This document shows, one piece after another, positions 16,884 to 24,360 of a stretch of DNA of 64,000 nucleotides. The DNA lies in NCBI RefSeq assembly GCF_025717555.1, contig NZ_JAJIRP010000002.1, forward strand, positions 434,001 to 498,000, read 5' to 3'. The notes under the pieces were generated by a model. It did not search any database and was not told where the DNA came from. It saw only the letters and a program-made list of their open reading frames with translations. This DNA comes from Paucibacter sp. B2R-40 (GTDB lineage: Bacteria; Pseudomonadota; Gammaproteobacteria; Burkholderiales; Burkholderiaceae_C). The position numbers were made by a program, and so were the translations under genes. How positions within the stretch are numbered: the first letter of the stretch is position 1; every line of letters begins with the position of its first letter.

Positions 16884-18504
16884 CGAGGGTGACCCTCTCC
16901 AATTCCTCGAAGGTGGTCTCGCCCCGGCAGACCGCCGCCAAAACCATGCTGCGCAGCGGCTTCATGCCGCGCGCGCGGGCGGCCTCCTTGATTTGCGACA
17001 TCGGCGCGCGCGCCGCGATCAGGTCGCGCAGCGCGTCGTCGAGCTTGAGCAACTCGGCCACCGCGCGCCGGCCCTTGTAGCCAGTGCCACGGCAGTGGCC
17101 GCAGCCTTCGCCTTTGAGGAAGTTCGTGTCTTTTTCGTCGCTCAGGGACGCGCCGGGCCGCCCCAAGCTTCCCTGCTCCCCCTCGGGGGGGCGGTCGCCG
17201 GATTCCGGCGTCCTTGGGGGCAAATTCAAGCCATAACGAGCCAGAGTGGCAGCATCGGGCTGAAACGGCCGCGCGCAATGCTTGCAGGTCAGCCGCACCA
17301 GGCGCTGCGCCAACACCGCATTCAGCGCCGAGACGACGTTGTACAGGTCCAACCCCATATGCATGAAGCGGCCGATCACATCGAAGGCGTTATTGGCGTG
17401 CACAGTGGAGAACACCAAGTGGCCGGTCAGCGCAGCCTGCACCGCGATCTGCGCGGTCTCGGCGTCACGGATTTCGCCCACCATCACGCGGTCGGGGTCG
17501 TGACGCAGGATGGAGCGCAGGCCGCGTGAGAAGGTCAGGCCTTTTTTCTCGTTGACGGGGATCTGCACCACGCCGGCGAGCTGATACTCGACCGGGTCTT
17601 CGATCGTGATGATCTTGTCATCGCCAGTGTGGATCTCGGCCAGCGTCGCATACAAGGTCGTCGTCTTGCCGCTGCCGGTCGGCCCGGTCACCAGCAACAT
17701 GCCATGCGGCTGGCGCGCCTGGGCGCGGATCGCCGCGCGCTCGTCGGGCGGGAAGCCGAGTGCATCCAGCGTCAGGCTGCCGCCGGTCTGCTCGATGCGG
17801 GCGCGGTCCAAGACCCGCACCACCGCGTCTTCACCGAACACGCTGGGCATGATGGACAGACGGAAGTCCACCACCCGGCCCTGCACCTTGAGCTGAAAGC
17901 GGCCGTCCTGCGGCAGCCGGCGCTCGCCGATGTCCAGCTCCGACATCACCTTCAGCCGCGACACCAGCTGCTCGGCCACCGGCGCACCGTCAACCGTGCG
18001 CACCATCGACATCACACCGTCGACGCGAAAGCGGATAGACGCGCCGCGCGCCGTGCATTCGATATGCACATCGCTGGCGCCGTCTTGCAGCGCGTCGTAC
18101 AAGGTCGCATTGAGCAGGCGCACCACCGGGCTGGCCTGCTCGGACATCATCAGCGCCGACAGCTCCAGCGCGCCGCCATCGGCTTCGCCGTCGATCACGG
18201 CCTCCTCGACATCGGACAGCGCGCGGAAATCCGCCTCGCCGGCACCCAGCCAATGAGTGATGGCCGCCGACTCGCAGCGCAGCCAGCGGACCGGCTCCTG
18301 CAGCCGCGCCTCAACGCTCTGCAGCAGCAGCGGGTCGGCCGCGCGGTCGCCCAAGAGCATCTTGCGGCCACCTGCGCCCAGCGCCAAGACGGCGCGCCAG
18401 CGCTGCGCCTGAGCTTGCGGCCAATGCTCGAAGTCGAGCTGCCAGGGCCCGAACTCTGGTGGCAAGACATCCGCCAGAGAATGCGTGCTAACGGTGGTGT
18501 TCAC
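16876..18504 (-). CDS. gspE: Type II secretion-like ATPase GspE
   Basis: 542 residues; cytoplasmic motor powering pseudopilus assembly. An N-terminal adaptor region (1-110) is followed by the N2 and C-terminal ATPase domains: Walker A GPTGSGKT (274-281), Asp-box IEDPVEYQ (301-308), Walker B VMVGEIRD (340-347), His-box STVHANNA, and a zinc-type motif with CKHC (407-410) and CGHC (468-471). Between the two Cys pairs about 28 residues (429-456, rich in Pro, Gly, Arg and Glu) are encoded by a GC-rich palindromic repeat that does not belong to the family. Every catalytic motif is intact, so function is probably retained. The start overlaps gspF by 4 bases. Confidence 0.95.
   Translation of the reverse strand: MNTTVSTHSLADVLPPEFGPWQLDFEHWPQAQAQRWRAVLALGAGGRKMLLGDRAADPLLLQSVEARLQEPVRWLRCESAAITHWLGAGEADFRALSDVEEAVIDGEADGGALELSALMMSEQASPVVRLLNATLYDALQDGASDVHIECTARGASIRFRVDGVMSMVRTVDGAPVAEQLVSRLKVMSELDIGERRLPQDGRFQLKVQGRVVDFRLSIMPSVFGEDAVVRVLDRARIEQTGGSLTLDALGFPPDERAAIRAQARQPHGMLLVTGPTGSGKTTTLYATLAEIHTGDDKIITIEDPVEYQLAGVVQIPVNEKKGLTFSRGLRSILRHDPDRVMVGEIRDAETAQIAVQAALTGHLVFSTVHANNAFDVIGRFMHMGLDLYNVVSALNAVLAQRLVRLTCKHCARPFQPDAATLARYGLNLPPRTPESGDRPPEGEQGSLGRPGASLSDEKDTNFLKGEGCGHCRGTGYKGRRAVAELLKLDDALRDLIAARAPMSQIKEAARARGMKPLRSMVLAAVCRGETTFEELERVTLDE
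17150..17220 (-). repeat. In-frame copy of a GC-rich palindromic repeat inside gspE
   Basis: The stretch begins GCGCCGGGCCGCCCC on the plus strand, has a central inverted repeat (C run with CCTCGGGGGGG) and ends CTTGGGGG. It is read on the minus strand as a Pro/Gly/Arg/Glu-rich insert within the zinc-binding loop of GspE. The same sequence family occurs at 44091-44237 and 45771-45908. Confidence 0.8.
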
Positions 18505-19697
18505 TGGACTTGTTCCACCAATTGGAATATGGGCAAATACATCAAAACAATAATCCCGCCTATCAACACACCCATGATCAACATCAGCGCCGGGTTGATC
18601 GCCCGCGTCAGCAGCTCGGTCAGGCGCGCCGCTTCTTCGTCGTGAAAGGCGGCCGCGCGCTCCAGCATCGCCGCCACCTCGCCGCTGCGCTCGCCCACCC
18701 GCACCATGCGGCGCGCCACCGGCGTGGCCAAGTCATTGGCCTCCAAAGCCTCGGACAGGCGCTCGCCGCGCTCAATCTGCGCGGCCGCTGCGGCCACTGC
18801 CGGCCGCCAGGGCTCGGCCACCACGTCCTGCACGATGCGCAGACTCGCCAACACCGGCACGCCCGAGGCCAAGAGCATGGCCAGGCTGCGATACAGACGC
18901 GCCAAGGCCAGCACGCGCAGCCTCGGCCCCAGGCCTGGCAGCGTCCACAAGCTGGCCTGCACGCGCCGGCGCAGGCCCGGCTGGCGCCACACCGCCACCG
19001 CCAGCACAGCGAGCGCCGCGATGCCCGCCAACACCGCAAAAGGATGGGCACCGGCGGTTTGGCCAAAGCCAATCAAGACCCGCGAGGCCCAAGGTAAGTC
19101 ATTGCCCAGCCCGTCCAGAATGCCGGCAAAGCGCGGCAAGACATAGAGCAGCAGAAACAAAATCACCGCGCCGCCCACCGTCAACAGCATCAGCGGATAG
19201 ACGCAGGCCGCGATCAAGCGCGCGCGCAGACTCTCGACCCAGGCCAGGTAGCGCGCATGTTGCGCCAGCGCAGCGCTGAGCTGGCCGGTGCGCTCATTGG
19301 CGGCAACGATGGCGCAGATCAATTCGTCAAAAGCTTGCGGCTGCTCGCGCAGCGCCACCGACAAGGCCTGACCCTGCTCGATATGTGCAATCACCGCGTC
19401 CAGCGCCAGCACCACCGATTCGCTGGCCTCCTTCTCGCGCAAGGTGTTGAGCGCGTCCAGCAAAGAGATACCGGCATCGAGCAGCACGGCCAATTCCTGG
19501 CTGAACAATTGCAAGGGGAACTTCTTGCCCGCAGTTCGGCCCGCGCGCCCGGCCTTGGCCGGCAAGGCTTCTTGTACATCCAGCACATGCTGGGGCGCGA
19601 CGCCCAAAGCGGCAGCCACCGACTGCCGGTCGGGCGCGTCAACGCGCTGCGTACGCACCCCATCGGGGTGAAACACGCGGGTCAGGTAAACAGGCAT
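18501..19697 (-). CDS. gspF: Type II secretion-like inner-membrane platform protein GspF
   Basis: 398 residues. Two T2SSF domains (about 65-190 and 268-390) each ending in membrane helices: LMLLTVGGAVILFLLLYVLP in the middle and PALMLIMGVLIGGIIVLMYLP at the end, plus one near 215-235. Family motifs are seen, such as FSQELAVLLDAGISLLDAL and LARLYRSLAMLLASGVPVL. The N-terminal 60 residues form a small domain (VYLTRVFHPDGVRTQRV) found in many GspF/PilC proteins. It forms the membrane platform contacted by GspE. It lies 49 bases downstream of gspG and overlaps gspE by 4 bases. Confidence 0.95.
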   Translation of the reverse strand: MPVYLTRVFHPDGVRTQRVDAPDRQSVAAALGVAPQHVLDVQEALPAKAGRAGRTAGKKFPLQLFSQELAVLLDAGISLLDALNTLREKEASESVVLALDAVIAHIEQGQALSVALREQPQAFDELICAIVAANERTGQLSAALAQHARYLAWVESLRARLIAACVYPLMLLTVGGAVILFLLLYVLPRFAGILDGLGNDLPWASRVLIGFGQTAGAHPFAVLAGIAALAVLAVAVWRQPGLRRRVQASLWTLPGLGPRLRVLALARLYRSLAMLLASGVPVLASLRIVQDVVAEPWRPAVAAAAAQIERGERLSEALEANDLATPVARRMVRVGERSGEVAAMLERAAAFHDEEAARLTELLTRAINPALMLIMGVLIGGIIVLMYLPIFQLVEQVQ

Positions 19698-19746
19698 GGG
19701 TTGGCCAATTTCGGCGCTTCAGGCGCTCTCAAGCAGGAACCAAGAC

Positions 19747-20196
19747 TCACCAACTGACCAGGTCCGCGTCTTCGCCTTCGCCACCCGGACGGCCGTCACG
19801 GCCAAAGGACAGCAGATCGTACTCACCATGCTCGCCCGGCGAGCGATACTGGTAGTCGTTCTTCCAGGGGTCTTTGGGCACGGCCTTGCTCAGATAAGGG
19901 CCGGCCCAGCGCGGCTCATCGGCCGGCTTGGCCACCAGCACCGCCAGACCCTGCTCGGTCGTGGGGTAACGCCCCACATCCAAGCGGTATTGATCGAGTG
20001 ACTTTTGCAAGCCGTCGATCTGCGCCTTGGCCGCCTTGACCTCGGATTTGCCGATCTGGCCAAAGAACTTCGGGCCGACATAGCCGGCCAACAGGCCGAT
20101 GATGACCATTACCACCAGCAGCTCCAGCAGGGTGAAGCCGCGCGACCGATGCGGTCGGCCGCTTGCGATGCCGTCTATGTTTTTAAATGCTTCCAT
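19747..20196 (-). CDS. gspG: Major pseudopilin GspG
   Basis: 149 residues, first gene of the ten-gene secretion operon. An unusually long leader (about 19 residues, ending HRSRG) precedes the mature FTLLELLVVMVIIGLLAGYVGP with Glu+5. The body has the GspG hallmarks: LDQYRLDVGRYPTTEQGL, WAGPYLSKAVPKDPW and the calcium-site region YDLLSFGRDGRPGGEGEDADLVSW. This is the best conserved pseudopilin of the cluster and the likely major filament subunit. The promoter should lie in the 248-base gap upstream (20197-20444). Confidence 0.95.
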   Translation of the reverse strand: MEAFKNIDGIASGRPHRSRGFTLLELLVVMVIIGLLAGYVGPKFFGQIGKSEVKAAKAQIDGLQKSLDQYRLDVGRYPTTEQGLAVLVAKPADEPRWAGPYLSKAVPKDPWKNDYQYRSPGEHGEYDLLSFGRDGRPGGEGEDADLVSW

Positions 20197-20362
20197 CTTG
20201 AAACTACTTCACATTTTCTTTGTTTAAGCGGCTCAGAGCCTGGCCACAACAAGGCCAAGCCCACACTATTCCATTGAAACAGCGCCAGCGCCATTGGGAC
20301 TTGACCACCCCTCATTCAGGGGAATATGACACTGTAGCGGCCGCGCATGACAATCTGCCCGG

Positions 20363-20396
20363 CTCACGCGGGCCACAGGCGCGCTGCCCGCGTGAG
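20363..20396. repeat. 11-bp perfect inverted repeat upstream of gspG
   Basis: Arms 20363-20373 and 20386-20396 pair perfectly around a 12-base loop. No T run follows on either strand. It lies between the MAPEG gene stop and the secretion operon, so it may aid termination of the former or act as an operator for the latter. Confidence 0.5.
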
Positions 20397-20444
20397 GCCA
20401 CACGCCAAGTCTCAAGCCCTATTTCATTGCGACATCACGCGCAT

Positions 20445-20837
20445 TCAAACCTGAGCCAGCATGGCCAGCATCACCCCGATCAGGCCGGCCACCATCAAAA
20501 CCACAATAGGAAGCAGACTGAGAAAAAACCCCAAGGTTCGGCTGCGCGGCTCACGGATATAGCTGCGCGCATACAGGGTGCGGCCAAACAAATAGACCGC
20601 CCCGATGGCCGCCATCCAGTTCGGCGACCAAAACTGAGCGGCCAGCCACATGGCCGGCAAATAGGCCACCAGCAACTCCAAGGTGTTCATCTGCACCCGG
20701 TAGTAACGCTCAAAGCGCTCATGGCCGGTGATCGCGGGTGCCTTGATGGCGTAGGCCGTGCGGGCCCGGCCCACCAGGGCCGTGAAGGTCATGTACTGCG
20801 CAACAGCCAGCAGGCTGACAAAAATAAGAGCGTTCAT
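20445..20837 (-). CDS. MAPEG-family membrane protein
   Basis: 130 residues with four predicted membrane helices. Family features include the block ERFERYYRVQMNTLELLVAYLP, in which the Arg and Glu residues belong to the glutathione-binding region of microsomal glutathione S-transferase relatives, and the later LFGRTLYARSYIREP. MAPEG proteins in bacteria are small integral-membrane enzymes thought to act on glutathione conjugates or peroxides. ATG 20837 (MNALIFVS) is preferred because it places the first helix at the N-terminus. Confidence 0.85.
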   Translation of the reverse strand: MNALIFVSLLAVAQYMTFTALVGRARTAYAIKAPAITGHERFERYYRVQMNTLELLVAYLPAMWLAAQFWSPNWMAAIGAVYLFGRTLYARSYIREPRSRTLGFFLSLLPIVVLMVAGLIGVMLAMLAQV

Positions 20838-20885
20838 AGACGGATTGAAGCTAAGAAGTGCCCGCATTCTGAGGCCGTTAGGCCC

Positions 20886-21953
20886 TCATTGCAGCAGATG
20901 ACGTTTAAAGAAATCTGCAATGGCGCGGTCCAACGCCGGCAAGGCCGAGCGATCAAAGCCCGGCGGATCGTTGAGCAGCTCACCCAGCAAACCGTTCAAA
21001 CCCGGTGGCAGCGGCGACAGCAGCGCCCCATGCCCGCCCTGCGGCAGATCGGCCAGCCATTCGCATGCAGCGCCGCAGGCCTTGAGCACCGCGTCGCTAT
21101 GCCACTGCGGATGCAGCCAGCGGTCTTGCCGGGCCGACACCAAGGCTAGCGGCAGGCGCGGGTGAGCAAAGGAGGCCATGTCGAAGTCGGCGGCCGCCGG
21201 CACTGCCGCGACCACGGCCGCAATGCGCACATCGGCATAGGCCTGCGGCTGGGCGTCAGCGAACTTGAGCGCAATGATCTGCCGCGCCAACCAGGTTTTG
21301 GGGCCGTCCAGCCAAGACCCGGTCAGCTGGGTCGCCAGGCCCACGCAGAACTGAAAATCACCGAGCAAGTTCGCCTCGCAGTGTGCGCGAAAGCCGGCCG
21401 GCGACCAGCGCCCACCGGCCAGACTCAGCACCGTGTGACCACCGGCCGACATGCCGTAAGCGCCGACTTTGTCCAGCGCCAGCAGCGGCCCAAAGCGCGC
21501 ATCGCCAGCCACCGCGTCGATGGCGCGCGACATTTCGGCCGGCCGCAGCTGCCAGGAATCGGGGCCCGGCCGGCTCGGGTCTTTGTAGTTGTCCGCCCGG
21601 TGCTCGGGCATCGCAACGACAAAGCCGGCCTCGACCAAGGCGCGCGCCAGATCGGCATGCACGATAGGCGAGCCGCCCGAGCCATGCGAGATCAACACCA
21701 GGCGACCGTTGCCGCGCTGCGGCGGCGCATGCAGCGCCACCCGCAAACTCATGCGGCCAAGCTTGAGCGGACTTTCAGCGACAGGCGTCGGGTAAAAAAG
21801 CGTCACCGGGCCAGCCAGCTCGGCCGCCACAGGACCGGGCGGAACGGCGATCTCGGTCATGCCCATCTGGGCCACCGCAGTCAGCTGGGCCAAGCCCAGC
21901 CCCAACAGGGCGCTCCAGGTTTTCAATTTGCAAATCACATCCGGCAGTTTCAT
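20886..21953 (-). CDS. Exported alpha/beta hydrolase (dienelactone-hydrolase/PAF-AH-like)
   Basis: 355 residues. A hydrophobic N-terminus (SALLGLGLAQLTAVAQ) suggests export. The hydrolase core shows LVLISHGSGGSP (oxyanion region), EHRADNYKDPSRPGPDSW, the nucleophile elbow YGMSAGGHT, an acid region near LALVSARQDRWLHP and a likely catalytic His in LPQGGHGALLSP. This resembles the predicted dienelactone hydrolase family of secreted esterases. The substrate cannot be named. It lies downstream of the AraC-type regulator on the same strand, separated by 122 bases that hold a strong inverted repeat. ATG 21953 is preferred over the upstream ATG at 22019 because it begins near the export signal. Confidence 0.85.
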   Translation of the reverse strand: MKLPDVICKLKTWSALLGLGLAQLTAVAQMGMTEIAVPPGPVAAELAGPVTLFYPTPVAESPLKLGRMSLRVALHAPPQRGNGRLVLISHGSGGSPIVHADLARALVEAGFVVAMPEHRADNYKDPSRPGPDSWQLRPAEMSRAIDAVAGDARFGPLLALDKVGAYGMSAGGHTVLSLAGGRWSPAGFRAHCEANLLGDFQFCVGLATQLTGSWLDGPKTWLARQIIALKFADAQPQAYADVRIAAVVAAVPAAADFDMASFAHPRLPLALVSARQDRWLHPQWHSDAVLKACGAACEWLADLPQGGHGALLSPLPPGLNGLLGELLNDPPGFDRSALPALDRAIADFFKRHLLQ

Positions 21954-22030
21954 CGTCAGGCTCCAGGCTGCTTTGTCCAAGGCACCCGCCTTTGGACTTG
22001 AGGCCCGCAGAATGCCCACAGCCCGGGCGC

Positions 22031-22072
22031 CGGTCTGGCCGAAAACCGCGATTGCAGCTTTCGGCCAGACCG
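22031..22072. repeat. 14-bp perfect inverted repeat between regulator and hydrolase
   Basis: Arms 22031-22044 and 22059-22072 pair perfectly around 14 bases. On the plus strand four T residues follow; on the minus strand, the direction of both flanking genes, no T run follows. It begins only 3 bases after the AraC gene stop. Confidence 0.6.
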
Positions 22073-22075
22073 TTT

Positions 22076-23212
22076 TCAGGAATCGGCCAGCGCTTGTTGC
22101 CGGTATTCGCTCGGCGTCAGACCGGTGGCGGCCTTGAAGGCGCGGTTGAACGGGCCAATCGACTGAAAGCCCACTTCCAGCGCGATCGTCAGCACCGAAC
22201 TCGATCGCCGCGCCGGCGCCGCCAAGGCCACGCGGGCTTCGTCCAGCCGGTAGCTGTTGACGAAGCTGTTGAAGTTGCGCTGCCCCAGGCCTTGGTTGAT
22301 CAGGAGGCGCAATCGATACTCGGGCAACTGCATGCGCTCGGCCAGCCGGGCCAGGCTCAGGTCTTCACTGCGATAGAAGCGCTCATCCAGCATCAGCCGC
22401 TGCAAGCGAGCCAGCAAGGCTTGCTCGACCGGATCAGAACGATCGGCTGAATCCGCGGCCTGTTTGGCGGTTTTTTCAAGCAGCGGGCCATCAGTCACCA
22501 GCGCCTTTCGAAAGAACAAGCCTGGCACCGGCATGCGCAGCAAGCCCCAAGCCAGCACCAGCGCGATCAGCAGCAAGCCGGCCATGTCGAAGCTGGCCGA
22601 CTGAGCCGTCAAGCGGCCCTGCGGCGCTTGCAGACGCACAGCCACCATGGCCGCCATATAGATGCCGCCAGCGATCACGACAAAGGCTCTCAGGCGCCGA
22701 CGCCGCTCAACCAAATCGCCCTGCCAATGGCGCAGCGCCGTCAGCCCGATCAAAACGCCAAACCATAAAGGCAAGAGCCGCTGCACCCGCAGCGCAGCCG
22801 CCGCCAGCGGCCAATGCTGGGTTTGGCCAGCCAACCAGGCGCAGTTCAGAAAGCCCAAACCCGCCACAGCCAGCCAAATCAGGCCATGCTTGGGGCCCAA
22901 GGCAAATTCATCATCAAACAGCGCCCGTGCAAACAGCCAGAACAGCGCCGCGTTGCCGACCGCCACCGCCACCCAGGGCGCCTGCCAAGGCCCGCCGACC
23001 TCGGCTTCGAACAGCGGCGCGGAACTGATGACCTGCACCATCAAGCCCAGCGCCAGCAAGGCGCCCAAGACGGCCACGATGCTGCGGCGGGTCGCCGAGT
23101 CACGCAGCAGATTGGCGCCCAGCAAGCCCAACACCACCAGCACGCCGCCACGCAGCGCAGCGTCAATGGCGGCAGTTATAAGGGCTGAGGTCGAAGCAAC
23201 ATTGACGGGCAT
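22076..23212 (-). CDS. AraC-family regulator with a membrane N-terminal domain
   Basis: 378 residues. The first 240 residues contain about seven hydrophobic helices (for example GGVLVVLGLLGANLL, WVAVAVGNAALFWLFARAL, MAGLLLIALVLAWGLL). A charged linker follows, then an AraC DNA-binding domain (about 275-375) with two helix-turn-helix motifs: DLSLARLAERMQLPEYRLRLLI and LTIALEVGFQSIGPFNRAF, ending TGLTPSEYRQ. Membrane-anchored AraC proteins are thought to sense an envelope or external signal directly. The neighbouring hydrolase is the obvious candidate target. Confidence 0.9.
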   Translation of the reverse strand: MPVNVASTSALITAAIDAALRGGVLVVLGLLGANLLRDSATRRSIVAVLGALLALGLMVQVISSAPLFEAEVGGPWQAPWVAVAVGNAALFWLFARALFDDEFALGPKHGLIWLAVAGLGFLNCAWLAGQTQHWPLAAAALRVQRLLPLWFGVLIGLTALRHWQGDLVERRRRLRAFVVIAGGIYMAAMVAVRLQAPQGRLTAQSASFDMAGLLLIALVLAWGLLRMPVPGLFFRKALVTDGPLLEKTAKQAADSADRSDPVEQALLARLQRLMLDERFYRSEDLSLARLAERMQLPEYRLRLLINQGLGQRNFNSFVNSYRLDEARVALAAPARRSSSVLTIALEVGFQSIGPFNRAFKAATGLTPSEYRQQALADS

Positions 23213-23247
23213 GGGCCGATGATAGAGCGCTGCCGGCTAGCGACGGG

Positions 23248-23829
23248 TCAGCGCCCAAGCCCGAGCTCAAGCTCAGGCGCGGACCGAGGCACGACGGCAA
23301 AAATGGAAGCCGGCACAGCAACCCCGCCCACTTGCAGCCGATTGCGCGCGACGCCCTCCAATTGCGCCCCACATTTGCGAGCCACGCCTTCGCTGGGCAT
23401 GTTGCCAAGCGCCACCACGATCTCAACGCGCTGCATGCCGAGCTGACTGAAAGCGTAGGGCAGCAAGGCCTGAACCGTATGCAAGGCCACGCCTCGTCTT
23501 TGCGCGGTCTGCCGCACCCAATAGCCCAGATTGCAAAAGAGATGCTGCTGATTGATTGAGTTCAGCCCGGCGCCGCCCAGGAACTCATGGGTCGCCAACG
23601 AAAAAATGCCGAACTCGTGGGCGGTGCCAGAGGCAAGGCCGGCCCGGCAGAGTTGAAACCAGTGGAGCGCGTCTTGCTCTGAGAAAGCGGGCTGGCACCA
23701 GGACATCCATGGCCCAACCGAGGCCGCCGATTCGCGCGCAGCGGCGGCGAAGCCCTCGGCATCGCTGTCTTCAAAGGCTCGCAGAACCAGGCCTGCGGAC
23801 CGAATCGCCTGCATAGCTGCAATGCTCAT
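23248..23829 (-). CDS. GNAT acetyltransferase, RimJ/RimL type
   Basis: 193 residues. The N-terminal strand LVLRAFEDSDAEGF opens a GNAT_3 fold. The acetyl-CoA site appears as QTAQRRGVALHTVQALLPYAF, with the following strand MQRVEIVVALGNMPSEGVARKCGAQLEG typical of ribosomal-protein-type N-acetyltransferases. Substrate unknown; relatives modify protein N-termini or small amines. The start lies 3 bases after the stop of the DUF3592 gene, so they are probably co-transcribed. Confidence 0.88.
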   Translation of the reverse strand: MSIAAMQAIRSAGLVLRAFEDSDAEGFAAAARESAASVGPWMSWCQPAFSEQDALHWFQLCRAGLASGTAHEFGIFSLATHEFLGGAGLNSINQQHLFCNLGYWVRQTAQRRGVALHTVQALLPYAFSQLGMQRVEIVVALGNMPSEGVARKCGAQLEGVARNRLQVGGVAVPASIFAVVPRSAPELELGLGR

Positions 23830-23832
23830 GGT

Positions 23833-24282
23833 TTAGGTTCGTGGAGCCGACCGAACTTGGGGCGCCGCGCCTCCAGGGCCAAACTCGCCGTAGCTCACGA
23901 CAAGCAAAACTGAGGCGGTAACTGTGCCAAGGAAGATCAGAACGAAGCTGACGTACCAAAGTTCAGTCACATGCCCAATCTTGGCTTTCACGCCGCCGCC
24001 ACTCTCACGCACGAGGACCGGCACAAGGTCCCCTAGCCTTGGCCGCCCACCCGAGGCCGCCACCGTACTGCGAAGCTCTAGGCGCTGGCCATTGGCCAAC
24101 GAAAACGCAACTCGGTAGTAGCGCATGTTCCGGCCATAGCTGCGGAAATTCCATTCGCTGACCACGGTCGCGCTGATCCGATAGGCCGCGCGTACGAATC
24201 GAATCTGTCGCACGACCGCAAAGAGGCCGCCGGCCAGAGCGCCAGCGCTCAAAATGGAAAGAATGACAACAGCAACTGACAT
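23833..24282 (-). CDS. DUF3592-like membrane protein
   Basis: 149 residues: a membrane helix at each end (VAVVILSILSAGALAGGLFAVV and WYVSFVLIFLGTVTASVLLVVSYG) enclosing a beta-rich extracytoplasmic or cytoplasmic loop (ISATVVSEW, YYRVAFSLANGQRLELRS, GDLVPVLV). That layout is characteristic of DUF3592, whose function is unknown. The loop pattern is clear, but individual family residues are weak. Confidence 0.65.
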   Translation of the reverse strand: MSVAVVILSILSAGALAGGLFAVVRQIRFVRAAYRISATVVSEWNFRSYGRNMRYYRVAFSLANGQRLELRSTVAASGGRPRLGDLVPVLVRESGGGVKAKIGHVTELWYVSFVLIFLGTVTASVLLVVSYGEFGPGGAAPQVRSAPRT

Positions 24283-24313
24283 CTCATTTTCGATGGAAAC
24301 CGAAACGAGTCGC

Positions 24314-24336
24314 GCAAGCCCCCAGAGCGGGCTTGC
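24314..24336 (-). terminator. Possible weak terminator hairpin after the acyl-CoA synthetase
   Basis: Perfect 8-bp stem (24314-24321 with 24329-24336), loop of 7, located 25 bases after the synthetase stop. No T run follows on the minus strand, so termination efficiency is doubtful. Confidence 0.35.
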
Positions 24337-24360
24337 CGGCCCAGGGCTGCCGCCTCGTCC

